DNA of 64,000 bases, taken from Dryomyza anilis (taxonomy: Eukaryota > Arthropoda > Insecta > Diptera > Dryomyzidae). The notes under the pieces were generated by a model. The model ran no database searches. It was given only the letters and a program-made list of their open reading frames with translations, and was not told the DNA's origin. The stretch spans positions 44,306,791-44,370,790 of the forward strand of contig OX638132.1 of the NCBI GenBank assembly GCA_951804985.1, read 5' to 3'. The translations under genes and the position numbers were made by a program. Positions 23,601 through 34,055 of the stretch are shown in pieces. Numbering within the stretch: position 1 is the first letter of the stretch; each line of letters begins with the position of its first letter.

Positions 23601-24204
23601 ACGAATGGATAATATTGAACAATGAAAACCACCGAAAATGTTCAAACAATATAAATTTACCAACAACTTCACTGTTTCTCTGTATCGTGCAATCAAATTG
23701 TCGAAAAAATGTAACTGAATAATGGTCTAGTTGATATAATCGCCTGCATTTTATTATATGATGCTTTCGGTTGCTCGGAAATCTAATGCGCAAAGACACT
23801 GAGTTTTGTTTATACAAATGTTGACTGGCTGTATATATGTATGTGCAGATACGCGGTATACGGCTCATTCGCTACCTTAGTTGAATAGGATTAATATTTG
23901 TGTATAAATTCCCAATTTATTTAAGAATATTGACTTATTTTGTAAATTTTGTTAATTAAGCTGTTAGTAATAATATTGGTAATATTTGCATTTCTTTAGA
24001 TATATATGTAAGTGTTTTATACTAAGTAATGTTAAAAGTAATTATGAAGTAATAATATAACTATGATAAATTGCAAAAAAATATCGATTAACACTTAACC
24101 TAAAATAAATAACGTTCTTTCAAATAAAATTTATAACATACATCAAATATATATACGTCATAAAATTTATAAGGCCTTACACGTTATTACTAAGATACAC
24201 AAAA
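23601..24204. other. Spacer; possible 3' UTR of a minus-strand gene
   Basis: AT-rich. If the exon at 24205-24267 is real, this is its downstream side, with candidate AATAAA signals read on the minus strand near 23916-23921. The minus-strand ORF at 23599-23868 matches nothing recognised. Confidence 0.3.
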
Positions 24205-24267
24205 TTACTTTAACAGCTGATGAGCTCGTTGATTTGCAACCGCTATTCTCGCTTCATTGGATTCTCC
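24205..24267 (-). CDS. Candidate last exon of an unidentified host gene
   Basis: Read on the minus strand, a pyrimidine-rich ttttattt-type tract and CTTATTTCAG acceptor precede 63 bases that translate without interruption as GESNEARIAVANQRAHQLLK and a TAA stop (24205-24207). Composition is distinctly less AT-rich than the DNA on either side, and the peptide looks like the amphipathic tail of a real protein. The rest of the gene would lie to the right on this strand; no second exon was found. The short length means chance cannot be excluded, and the family is unknown. Confidence 0.3.
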   Translation of the reverse strand, partial: GESNEARIAVANQRAHQLLK

Positions 24268-24699
24268 CTGAAATAAGATGAAACGTAATATTAAATTTTT
24301 TTTTTTAAGAAAATAAAAAAACATTTTATTTTAACTATATATTAACCGGGTAGTTTGAACCAGGGTTTATATTGCTGCCAGCACAATAGCAAACCCATCG
24401 AAAATATGACTATGCTGTTCTGTAAAAATTAACGGGATAATTGTATATTTTTAAGAAATCCTGCAAAGTATCAACATTTTTCATTTAAACAGTTTACAGT
24501 ATTTTGAAACAGGCCTTCTCTTTTATGAACAAAATTGTCTCAATGACTTTTGCAATGACAAAAAGTCTGTAATCTAAATTATTTGTAATATACTTTGTTA
24601 AAAATTATTTTTGAAATACTTATTTCAAAATATTGTTTTGTTTTAGTTTTAAAATTCACAATTGAAAATTTGATTATTATAAAAATATATACTGAAGCG
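24268..24699. other. AT-rich spacer, possibly intron
   Basis: If the exon above is real, this is the 3' part of its intron. No other exon-like segment is visible. Confidence 0.3.
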
Positions 24700-24960
24700 C
24701 AAGGTATATTAAGGAAAGTGAGGAAGTTTGGGAGCGCTCAAAAAATGTCTGCGTCTTATTTTTATTTGTCAATCGTTTAATTATTATATTTGTTTTTATT
24801 TTCAAATTCTTATTTGTATGCCGAAAAATGTCATATAATTTTATTTATTGTTTACATTTTTGTTTTTGAATTTTTCAAATTTGTTTAAAATTTATAAGAC
24901 GTAAAATGTTCGAAAGAGAACTCTTTTTCAAGTTTCCTCACCTTGCTAAATACACCTTGT
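24700..24960. mobile_element. MITE with about 31-bp TIRs and an 8-bp target duplication
   Basis: The left end CAAGGTATATTAAGGAAAGT and right end (reverse complement) CAAGGTGTATTTAGCAAGGT continue to agree through gaggaa, about 25 of 31 positions. Flanks ctgaagcg (24692-24699) and ttgaagcg (24960-24967) agree in 7 of 8 bases. Eight-base duplications are made by hAT and P-type transposases. Non-coding. Confidence 0.7.
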
Positions 24961-25180
24961 TGAAGCGTAAGTACACACATTCAATTGTATTTCAACTCAG
25001 ATGTTTATCTTAGTGGAATTTACCCGATGCGCCTTCTGGAAATGTTCGGGGTTTCATCGGATAACATCTAAAAGAGCAAACATTATCTTTGCCTTGTCAT
25101 TGCCTTATCATACTCACAATACCGGGGTTTACATTATCAAAACAGTCAATGGTCCCGATCATAACTACATTAGCTGTTCT

Positions 25181-25220
25181 TCATACATACATACATACAT
25201 ACATACATACATACATACAT
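25181..25220. repeat. (CATA)n microsatellite
   Basis: About ten uninterrupted cata units. Confidence 0.95.
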
Positions 25221-25799
25221 AAATACATTTCCTAAACATTTTATATTAAATTTGAAACTATCAGAATTTTTTAATTACTTTGAACATATTTTTACGATTT
25301 TTATCTTGGCAATTACCAATTTTGGCGGATTTAGTAGTTGTAAATTTGCTACATTTTTCGCAGTTGATTTACCTATTTTCTCTAATAAAAAAATTAATAC
25401 CTCCGTAAAAATAAACATTTGTCGTGTTTTTCATGAAATAAATGTTATTTTACACAAGTGAACTGTTTTGTTAGGAATCACATTTTTAAAATGATATACT
25501 TACTGAATATGCAATGTTTTTTATATGAACACATTGAAGTGTGTGACTTTTCATACTTAATATGTGAAAATTACGCAAAATGTATAAAAAGATCTTTAGC
25601 CGACGCATGTTCTTGTTTGCGCCATTTTAGAAGATGGAATAAAGTCTTATAAGTTTTAGTCATTGTAAATTCTTGAAGAGAAAACTTGCATCATAGACAT
25701 CCATTTTGATATGTCATTACTTGTAAATGCTATACAATTTTCAAAAAAAATGTGTACCATTAAAAACTAATAAATTTGCTATTAAATATAGTAAATATA
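25221..25799. other. AT-rich spacer, no gene recognised
   Basis: Two adjacent plus-strand frames (25252-25461 and 25458-25652) are F/I/N/K-rich, and neither has a recognisable motif. Confidence 0.4.
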
Positions 25800-26257
25800 C
25801 CTATTCTTATTCGAAAACAAGTACGTATCTCTGGTGTACAAATTAATTAAGTTTGGTTTAAATTATAACAATTAACTAAACAACTTTACTAATAAAAAAT
25901 TCCAACAACTGCTGCATGTCCACTATTTAAATTGGCATTGTTTTTACACGAGATGTACTTTCCCATCACTACTGAAGTTCTGCGCTTTAGAAGCGGCATC
26001 CTTATATATTGCATACATCGGTTCGACATGTTTCAAGAACCTTCTACTCTTCTCGTGAATGCTACATGCTATTTGCATCTCATTCGCCCTACTGTGTTTT
26101 AATTCACTGATCTTCCATCTCTTTTTCGCATATTACCTCAGTGCGCTAAATGATCTTCCGTCTCTTTCTAATATATTGCTTAGTACGCTGAATTGTCTTG
26201 CGTTTCATTTACTCCTATTAAACAGTACAGTGGAGCAAATTACATCTTTTCGTAACA
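25800..26257 (-). repeat. LTR of Gypsy A copy 3 (outer end uncertain)
   Basis: The inner end atcttttcgtaaca (reverse of TGTTACGAAAAGAT) is exact. Inner blocks match copy 2, such as accttctactc and tcagtgcgct. The outer end is eroded: cgaaaacaagtacgtatctc corresponds to ggaaaactgttctacgagtt followed by cgtatcgc in copy 2, so the boundary is approximate. Confidence 0.7.
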
Positions 26258-26815
26258 ATGCCCTCCACCTAAATCTGTTCGTCCCGAACAGATGTTATTA
26301 CTCTCACTCTCGATACGGCGCCAACCTTTCTAAATTTACGACTTTCATTTATCTCATAACATTTGTATTATTCATTTGTATTATTAGGGTTTAACAATTT
26401 CATTCCTTGTAAGCAAGAGTAAAAAAGAGTACTCTTCCTTAAGAACTGATGCAATTCGTAGGGGTTTTACTGTTCTTATTAGCCAAAAACCTTTTTGGAA
26501 TTAGCTTTCATACATACATACATGGCAGTACGTTCGCAATGCGGTCCTATGTTGTATTGATTCATCTTACCGCGATTCCTGTTCTTTTTTTGAATACATA
26601 TTGCCTACATCTGCAAATCTAAAAGGCGACTGACTTTTTCGACTTAGGAACAACCACCGATTTCCGAGCGGATTTGCCATTTTCACTTTCCCATACACGG
26701 TACAAACATCCATTTTGTAGCATCAGGATTTGACACTGGGTGCAGTAAGCCTTCTCTATTGCACTTTCCATGATGGTTTTCTATGTAGTTCCTTGAATGT
26801 CATAATTTTTTGCAA
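26258..26815 (-). pseudogene. Gypsy A copy 3 pol remnant (integrase parts)
   Basis: Next to the LTR, aatgccctccac gives a minus-strand purine tract GGTGGAGGGC. Beyond it, degraded integrase C-terminal sequence (26290-26520) and the IN zinc-binding linker (26640-26790, matching 61740-61860 of copy 2) can be followed in broken frames. The catalytic core is absent. Confidence 0.65.
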
Positions 26816-26817
26816 TA

Positions 26818-27700
26818 TCATTTCTGATCATTTTGTATTTGATCTCTAGTCCATTGAGCATCTACCATGACATTTAAAGAACGAATGTCAATAATTTTCG
26901 TCTTTCCTTCTTCTTTCGGACACTCTCTGGACTCCATTTTACACACTCGCGCCGACACAGTGCCTGAATTTCCAGTGTTATTTTGCACATCTTTAGGTCT
27001 TTTTTCTAGTCTGTATTTCTTATGAGGTTGCACAGTTAAACATTTGCGTTTTTCCGATAGTCTCGTGCCATATGCTCATATTTTCCACAATTGTAGCATT
27101 TACCTTTAAATTTAGCATCTCGGTTGGCAACTGTATTTTAGGAATTATTTCCTGCTTTAACCGTTTAACATATTATTTGAAATACATTTTCTCGCTCGTC
27201 ATCTAGTACTCGTGCCTCCGTCGCTGGTCGACACAATGCAGTAGCAATCTCCTGCGTAAGCACTGTGGTGACCGTTTCCATAAATGTCACCTTTGGCATA
27301 ATTATTCCTGCACGTATTGTCTTAGGATCCCGTATGCCATCAACAAATGCATTTATCTTGCACATATTCCAATATGCAAATCTTTCAACATCCGCCTTTA
27401 GAACTTCAGCTGTATTTTGTAAATCGGCCATATTTTCGTTGCAGTGCACCCATGATCGCTGAATAACTGTTTAAATCACATTTCGAAACTTTCGGAATTT
27501 CGGATGTGCCTCCTTTTAGTGCCACAATAAGTGCTGCTACCATGTCTTCTTTGTTTCATCGATTTTACAGCAGTTACAGCAGTTGTTTCAAATTGCAGAT
27601 GAAAAATGCTGAACCCAGTTGTTCCATCTTACATAGACGGTTTCAGCTTCGTACCACTGGCCACATGCAGAGAGGGTCCACTTAACTGTAGTAAACTGAC
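26818..27700 (-). pseudogene. Gypsy A copy 3 gag remnant fused to pol linker
   Basis: Minus-strand frames 27165-27449 (NMCKINAFVDGIRDPKTI, EIATALCRPATEARVLDDE) and 26818-27033 (NSGTVSARVCKMESREC, then VDAQWTRDQIQNDQK) give the capsid C-terminal part, a nucleocapsid region without an intact CCHC box (27040-27160), and then directly the RNase H/integrase linker. The join is colinear with copy 1. Upstream gag continues in broken frames to about 27870. Confidence 0.75.
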
Positions 27701-27872
27701 ATCTTCTTGATTTTTTTTATCTTTTTGTGGAGACCATTCTTCAATGTTTGCATTCTAAAAAACTTCAGTCATATACGCATCAAGCTCATTTACTTTTACA
27801 TTAAGTTTATTAGAAACATCTAGGGCTTCGAATGTTCTTGAAACTGTTCAGAATTTTCCTGAAGTTCGACTC

Positions 27873-28993
27873 GATCGCTGAATCCACTGGATGTACACAG
27901 CGATCGTCAGACCCATATTAACGTACGGTTCTACTGTGTGGTGGGAAGCGATAACACCACAGATGGAAATAAATCCAAACTACTCCAACGTAATACCTAG
28001 TAGAGAACAATGGAGCGCTAACTCGCCAACAAGCGAGTCTTTACTGACGGGTCTAAGATGGAAATAGGGACTGGATCCGGCATTTTCTGCGACGCACTGC
28101 AAATTCACGAGTCACATAGACTTCTCGACGACTGCAGTGTCTTTCAAGCAGAAATATTCGCGATAGATAAAACAGCACAGACCATCCCAACAAAGAACAT
28201 GATCCATCGGAGATTACAATCTTAGTGGATAGTCAGGCTGCCATCCTAGTACTAGACAATGCGGTCATAAATCAAACTCAGTTCTCAATTGTCGCCGATC
28301 ACTCAACATATTAAGTCAAACCCATGCGATAACAATATGCTGGGTTCCCGGACATAGAAATATAGAAGGAAACGAACAAGCCAATGAGCTAGCGCGACAG
28401 TGTTCTGCACGTAGTATAGAGGATGTGTGTTCTTCGACTAGGATTCCATTAGGTGTCCTAAGAAGGCATATTGACCTTAAAACGACGGTAAAACAAACGC
28501 AAACTGGTCATCCAGAGACGACTGAATTATCTCACGTCGTCTCTGGCCACACATCAATGAAAAAAGAACAAAAAGTCTGATAAATAACTGTAAAGAAGCT
28601 ACCCGCATCCTCATCGACGTCCTGACAGGACATTGTGCAATCGGCACAATGGCGGACAGACCTGCGCCCGGCCACTGCAGGAGCTGCAAAGATATTGAGA
28701 TATTGAGGAAGTAGAATCGTACATCGACTATGCGACTGTCCAAATCACCAAACGCGTCGACTCCAGTACATGGGGAACAGGTTCTTTGGGGAACTGGAAG
28801 AAATAGTTGAAGTTCCAATTGAAAATCTACTAGGGTTCGTAAGAAGATCAGGTTGGTTTCGAAGAAACTAACCCATCGTTGTCAACAAAATATAGTTACC
28901 ACACAGATAAAAAGGGAACACAACGGACCACTAGGCCCCCGTGAGTGTTTGCTGATTAGATTTCAGCAACACCCCCTTACAAAACTAACCTAA
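27873..28993 (+). mobile_element. I/Loa-type non-LTR fragment, RNase H end
   Basis: Begins in the RT connection region and runs through RNase H to a 3' UTR that ends near aactaacctaagg. I-group elements characteristically finish in TAA-type repeats. The family differs from the Loa-type copies at 18811 and 46265. It abuts Gypsy A copy 3, so one truncated the other. Confidence 0.7.
27880..28870 (+). pseudogene. I/Loa-type RT tail and RNase H, broken
   Basis: Readable blocks in order: WMYTAIVRPILTYGSTVWW (27890-27950), FTDGSKMEIGTGSGIFCD (about 28036-28090), CSVFQAEIFAI (28135-28170), VDSQAAILVLDNAV (28225-28270) and ITICWVPGHRNIEGNEQANE (28330-28390). All four RNase H catalytic blocks are thus recognisable, but they lie in different frames separated by small indels. 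The Cys/His-rich tail (LTGHCAIGTMAD, then CRSCKDIE) follows at 28620-28705. Not translatable as one protein. Confidence 0.75.
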
Positions 28994-29307
28994 GGTTTTC
29001 TTCAGAAGGTGTATTTTATAAAAGCGTAAATACAATTTTAAGGATTTGAGAGAATATGCAAGGGTTTTATAGTTATGTACTAATATGTATTTTCATATAG
29101 TTATGTATGGTATGCAATTTTTTTCCTATCTTTAAAGGCTCTTATCTCTTAAACTATAAATGTTATAAGAAAAATGGTTATAGATGATTCTTAGTGGGTC
29201 CTTAATTTATATTATAGTTTCAAAAAGTGTACAATTAAATAAAAAAAAATATAATTTTGTTTAAAAGTTTCATCATTTTGTTCACCGTCGGATAGAAAAA
29301 TGTTCTT
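28994..29307. other. AT-rich spacer, no gene seen
   Basis: Plain AT-rich DNA with several atagttatgtat-type words. Confidence 0.4.
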
Positions 29308-29400
29308 CTATGGAAATATGTTGTTAGCCCGACGTCCAGGTTTAAACATGAGACCTTTCGGCTCGTAGTCCAACGCATTAACCTCTAAGCTACCTACGCA
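29308..29400 (-). mobile_element. SINE fragment, tRNA-like head (minus strand)
   Basis: gttgttagcccgacgtccag, then gagacctttcggctcg and gtccaacgcattaacctcta match the 5' part of the SINE in reverse. The head terminates at ctacctacgcaa, and the body is missing. Confidence 0.75.
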
Positions 29401-29416
29401 ACTTTATTAATACATC

Positions 29417-29573
29417 ATAATAATAATAGATTGGCACTACAGTTCTAAAAGGCCTTAGGCCGAGCTCTCTCACCATTTTGAGCTGTGCGTGTTATATTTG
29501 TACTCAAAATGGTGGGACCTACAGTTTATTGCCGAATCCGAACGGCGGGTGAGAGCTTTTCACAGGCAATGTA
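29417..29573 (-). mobile_element. SINE fragment, 3' part (minus strand)
   Basis: Starts with the tail aataataataga and continues to the gagcttttcacaggcaatg block, stopping before the ctctcgtaggtt block. Because the head fragment lies on its left, the two pieces are not simply one broken copy: their order is swapped relative to a single minus-strand SINE. Confidence 0.8.
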
Positions 29574-31220
29574 TATGGGTAAAATTTGATGATAAAAAAA
29601 GTTATGTGAAAACAATATAATTGAGTGTCATACAAATAAGCATAAAAATAAAAAATGTGAGCGGATCACTCTCATTTTTTGAGCACATATTTATAGATTG
29701 CTTGTAATTAATTTTATAACTTTATCTTTAATACTTAACGAGATAGATCCCAAAAAGTTAACCCAGATCTCGTAGTGGATGTAGTAGATTACGTTGACTA
29801 ATTCGACTCATTTTCGAACTTTGAATTAGTATTCTACTAAAATAAATTTCACATCATTCGGAATAGCAGCTTTAAAGTTATTGTTTATAGGCGGACCGAC
29901 AGACGGTCATATATAAATCGACTCGGAAAGTGATGTGGATCAAGAAAATATATACTTTTTCATACCAGTCACGCCTACTAAGAGGCGCTAAAATATCCTC
30001 ACATACATTTTATTAATACTCAATTGTAATGCTTTCTCATGATTTTTTCTGTTCTCAAAATGTATCCATAGATTTCTTTTATTTTTACAATATTTTATTT
30101 AAAAATGTACGTGCTAATTTTGGAATAAATCAAACTGTGCATCATCTTGCGTTTTCAATTTTTCGCATTTCTTCAATGCATTTTTGAATAAAATTTTGGT
30201 CGAAAAAATTGTCATTTTTCGAGTTCTTCTATAGAGTTTAAACCACAAACAAAGATCAACTAGCACTGAAAAACTGGCCCTTCAAATTGTCCACAGACAA
30301 TGGCAAAACTCTGATATCAAATTATGGCCTTAAGAAAGCTTGTCACCTTGGAGTCGGTATTAAACAGCAGGCCTTGGTATTTAGAACTACAACTTTGAAC
30401 AACCTATTCAAAGTTGAAGAACCAAATTATTATTACGAATTTATTTAATATTATTGTAACGCTCGTCACACATATCAGTATTAATCAATACTTAGTAGTG
30501 ATTAAAATTCGAGGTACTCTTTCGTTTTAGAGGAACAACGACTCGAATTGAAGGGTTTGGTGTAAAAACAGGTCAAGTTATTTGGTTTGTAACGGAAATA
30601 TTCAAAAAATCCAGGAAGCTTGGCTTGCTGGACTCGTTTTTTATTGTATGAGTAATTTATTGTATGAGTAATCAATTTATATTAAAATTAAGATGTATTT
30701 CCAACATTCGATGTTATTCTCATAATGATATTTAGGTATTTAAGTATGTGGCAAAATCACATATGAGCGCATATTTCTTTTTAAACAATGAAACACTTTC
30801 GGCTTTATTGTTGTAAGGAATAGTTTTTGAAATGCAACATAGGTTAGTATAGTTTTTTAAAAGTTATAGTAATTCCATTAGTTTTTAATTCGGATATATT
30901 GCGTGATTTACCCTTAAAATCGTGGTTTCACAGTATATACACTTTTGATATGGATCATTTCTTATATGGTATGTACATTTGAATTAAATCAACCAAAATA
31001 TATATTTTTTTTCAGAATTTTGAAAAGGGTCCTTTTTAAGGACATTAATTTTGAAGTGCAAGACTACATGTTCAAGGTTAGAATTTACAACTTAATTGCT
31101 CTAAAAGCTTTAAAACGAGCCATCAACGGAGTTTCTAGCATTTCTACTTTAAGAGAAATTGAACAATAAAACAAAAGAAAATTTTGACCCATTTTTTATA
31201 ACTTTGAAGCACTGTATCTC
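29574..31220. other. AT-rich spacer with an INE-like scrap
   Basis: Apart from the INE-like fragment at about 29885-29990, no element was recognised. The plus ORF 30945-31169 has no recognisable motif. Confidence 0.4.
29885..29990 (+). mobile_element. INE-1/DINE-like fragment, diverged
   Basis: ggcggaccgacagacggtca, then ataaatcgactcgga, gatcaagaaaatatatactt and cataccag match the same series in 12550-12640 and 60120-60210, with more divergence. The 3' hairpin is not preserved. Confidence 0.55.
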
Positions 31221-31356
31221 TACTCTCGTAGGTTTGCCATTTACTGCCGAGAGGTAGCGCGGTATAGAAAAATGTTTCTATGAAAAGATGTTGTAAGCCC
31301 CAGTCCAGGCTTGAACCGGGGACCTTTCGGCTCGCAGTCCAACTCACTAACCACAT
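31221..31356 (-). mobile_element. SINE fragment, head and middle (minus strand)
   Basis: tactctcgtaggtttgccat, then gaggtagcgcggta, gccccagtccaggcttgaac and cggctcgcagtccaactcac. The 3' tail and the last part of the head are missing. Confidence 0.8.
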
Positions 31357-32240
31357 ACTATGTGCAAAAATACAGGGTTTTGGATGCTTTTTTTACTATT
31401 GATTATTTTCGCTGCATTAGAGCATTAGTTTTACATACATTTCTGTGTACATTTTTTTACAAATTCATTGGAATGTAGTAAAACATTAATAAGAGGAAAA
31501 CGGTTTATTTACGTTTATTTTATTTATTTATTATTTATTTGTTACATTTATTGTAGTTTATTTACATTTATTACAGTCAATTTTTCAAAGATTGTATGTT
31601 GCCACAGTTGGCATTATTTTTTTCAATCGCTAATAGTCCAGGGTACCTTCTCCCTTGAAGACCATAATTAAAATAGGTTACTTTGATAATGAACAGTATT
31701 CTCTTAGATGTTCTATGACTACAACTGAAGCATTACAACCAAATGCTGACCAAACAGAATGTACGTGACACTGAGATATTTGCGTTTGTTGGTAAAAAAT
31801 CTTAATTGCAAAACAAAGTAATTAAAAGAAAATATTCGACTTTCATATTTGTTCAAGTATCTAAAATAAACTATTGGGTACCCACAAAAAAACCTCTCTA
31901 TTATGTTGTCATATATTTATAAAATATAATACATTAATTGTTTTTGTTTTACGACCTCTTTTGATTATTTTAAGATATTGTCTTAATGTGCTCAAGGTCC
32001 AGTCGGTACAAATTGGGTGTTTTGTACCAACAAATAAATCAACAAACAATTGGCAAAATACATTGATTGTCAGATCGTACAGCTGTTTCAGAGGCAGCCA
32101 AGCCCTTTCACCAGCGATCTTTCTCTGCAGATTCTACATTTCAAGTCGCTTAAGTTTTTCTTCTCCAATAAACACAATAAGAATTATGTGCATTGAAGAA
32201 AGAACCAAAAGCAAAAATGCAAAACTGCATCAACTCGAGC
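31357..32240. other. Spacer, no gene recognised
   Basis: AT-rich to 32000, then less so. The 131-codon frame 31874-32269 is Ile/Leu/Ser/Arg-rich, begins with chance codons in AT-rich DNA and shows no conserved domain. Confidence 0.4.
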
Positions 32241-33100
32241 ACTGCATCAACTCGATCGAGCATCACTGAATAATCTGAAATATCACATAGCGAGGGATGC
32301 TCCGATGTGCAGTATGATTTTACGTGTCAGCTGTTGGATATAAGAACAGTTTGCTGCAGATGGTGATGATGAGCAAGTGGCAGTTTAATCAAATGAGTTT
32401 GCTTTCACAGCAAAACAATAGAGGCTCATCACACAGTGAACAGTTCGTGCAGAGGCTACTTTGCGCAGCGGTGCTAGGATATGAAGTATCGTCCAAACTT
32501 TTGCCAGAACGATATCCGTTAGGATGTGGCATTATGGATGAAAATGAGGCAGAAGTTCACTGATGTCTGTCACTAACACCAGGTGCGAAAAGCGATGCGC
32601 GAACTCTTTGCCTATTTGGACAATGGCGGCAAAGATATTTTGCCTAAAAATATCGTAAAATGCGTAAAATATATAAAACGCAGAAACACAAAGACATCGC
32701 AATAATTCAAAATCCCTTACGCCAGTGCAACATTCCGCTACTTTAGATCATGTGCCCTACTTTCATCGATTGCTCTTCGTCGGTTTATCTTCACGCTGCT
32801 CTCTCATCGCTTCATTTGTTCTCGTTGTTGCTGGTCTATTTAATTGCATCTTTTAACGAGTCGTTTATTATAATAAATTATTGTTTTAAAATAACCTTTT
32901 ATAAATTGTTCTATCAAAAATATTTTACAAAAGGAAAAATATTTTTATAATCATTCAAATAGAATAATCAAAGCGAGCAGTTCGGTTAAATAAAAAATAA
33001 TTATTTTACATTTTATATATTGCTTCAATATTGCGTTGCTTTATATTGGCCCAAAGTTAAAAACGCAGAACGCAGCTCTCAGTAGCTTTTGCCAAAACCC
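32241..33100 (+). other. GC-richer segment and LTR-like direct repeat, unidentified
   Basis: 32241-32720 is markedly less AT-rich than its neighbours. A 79-codon frame (32324-32563) with HSEQFVQRLLCAAVLGYEVS shows no known domain. 32925-33035 is a direct repeat of 34362-34475 (about 80% by eye over 90 bases). The first copy is followed by ttggcccaaagtt and the second by gcgacgcccacgt, both resembling decayed tRNA-Lys-type Gypsy primer sites (TGGCGCCCAACGT). This could be an old LTR element, but no pol fragment supports it. Confidence 0.35.
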
Positions 33101-33690
33101 CTGAAGACGATTACGGCACTGGTGGTAAGCAACAAGCGAAGAAATCAAGAAGCATATTTTAGAAGACGACTCGTGAACATTCTAAAGCCTTTACAGACGA
33201 CAACGGCTCTTGTGTCATACAAAAGTATCGTATCATACCAGCAGCATCGTAGAGTTTGCATAGCCCTTGCAGACAATTTTGGCTTTTGTGGCTCGCAAAC
33301 AAATACAGCGGAAAGAAAGCAGTTTAAACACGAAAGGTGCTCCAGGCTAGTGGACACATGCGGAAGTTGTTTCAGCAAGCATATGCTTTCCGTGGTAAAC
33401 CGGCAGTTCCAGCGGTATGCAAGGCTGTATCGCGATGACTCGGTATTGTGTCCAAGAAAAGCAGAGCAAGACCACGCAGTTCAGAAAGTTCGTTGCGCAG
33501 TGTTAAACTGCTACACTACATGACATTATTTGTTAGATATTGATGCAGACGTTCATAGCCCTTGTAGACATTATTGGCTCTTGCGGATTTTAAGAGGACT
33601 TAAAGACTCCCTTGTAAGACGATAACGGCTCTTGTAAAAACAAAATAACGATTGAACAGCAGTACTACAAATTTTGCATATCGTTTGAAG
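33085..33690 (+). repeat. Degenerate dispersed/tandem repeat with GACGAYAACGGCTCTTGT core
   Basis: A core word recurs at least six times at irregular spacing: agacgattacggcac (33105), agacgacaacggctcttgt (33195), agacaattttggcttttgtg (33270), agacattattggctcttgcg (33565), agacgataacggctcttgt (33618) and agacaattttagctcttgtg (33690). The frame 33089-33523 passes through it, but the core occurs in more than one frame, so the repeat is DNA-level and very old. Confidence 0.5.
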
Positions 33691-33732
33691 ACAATTTTAG
33701 CTCTTGTGGCTCAAGAACGAATAAGCAGTAAT

Positions 33733-34055
33733 CAACCAAGTCTTTGGAACCACCAAGCAAGTCTTTGGAAACACCAGTCAAGTCTTTGGAATCATCAGTC
33801 AAGTCTTTGGAATCACCAAGCGTCTTTGAATTACCAAGTATTTCTTTGGAATCAACAAGCTATTATTGGAAACACCAAGTAAGTCTTCGGAATCACCAAG
33901 CAAGTAAATGCGCGATATACCAAGCAAGCCTTCGGAATCACCAAGCAAGTGTTTGGAATAACCAAGCAAGTCTTTGGAAGCACTAATCAAGTCTTTGAAA
34001 TCACCAAGCAAGTCTTTGGAAGCCCAAGCATGTCTTTGGAAACAATAATTTAGTC
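33733..34055 (+). repeat. Minisatellite, 21-bp unit (aagtctttggaatcaccaagc)
   Basis: About 15 copies of a 21-base unit with variation (accaagcaag, tctttggaa, atcaccaag), spanning 33733-34055. Because 21 is a multiple of three, open frames appear on both strands: a KSLESPS-type heptad in one frame, LWNHQAS in another, and LLGDSKD on the minus strand. No frame stays open throughout and no initiation context stands out. The unit is unrelated to the preceding degenerate repeat. Confidence 0.8.

Larger units (their letters stand above)
25800..27870 (-). mobile_element. Gypsy family A, copy 3 (minus strand)
   Basis: An LTR at about 25800-26257 in reverse is followed, going right, by the polypurine region, integrase C-terminal and linker remnants, then gag. 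Gene order read on the minus strand is gag, then pol fragment, then LTR, so this is the 3' LTR. The opposite LTR is missing: the element is broken at about 27870 where an I-type non-LTR fragment begins. It has the same gag-to-linker fusion as copy 1. Confidence 0.8.

Noticed and set aside
31874..32269. 131-codon frame beginning MGTHKKTSLLCC
   Set aside because: Begins in AT-rich spacer, no motif, and an even codon pattern was not evident; most likely chance.
33089..33523. 144-codon frame in the degenerate repeat zone
   Set aside because: The repeated DNA core falls in different frames, there is no conserved domain, and the flanks show no exon signals. Kept only as repeat.
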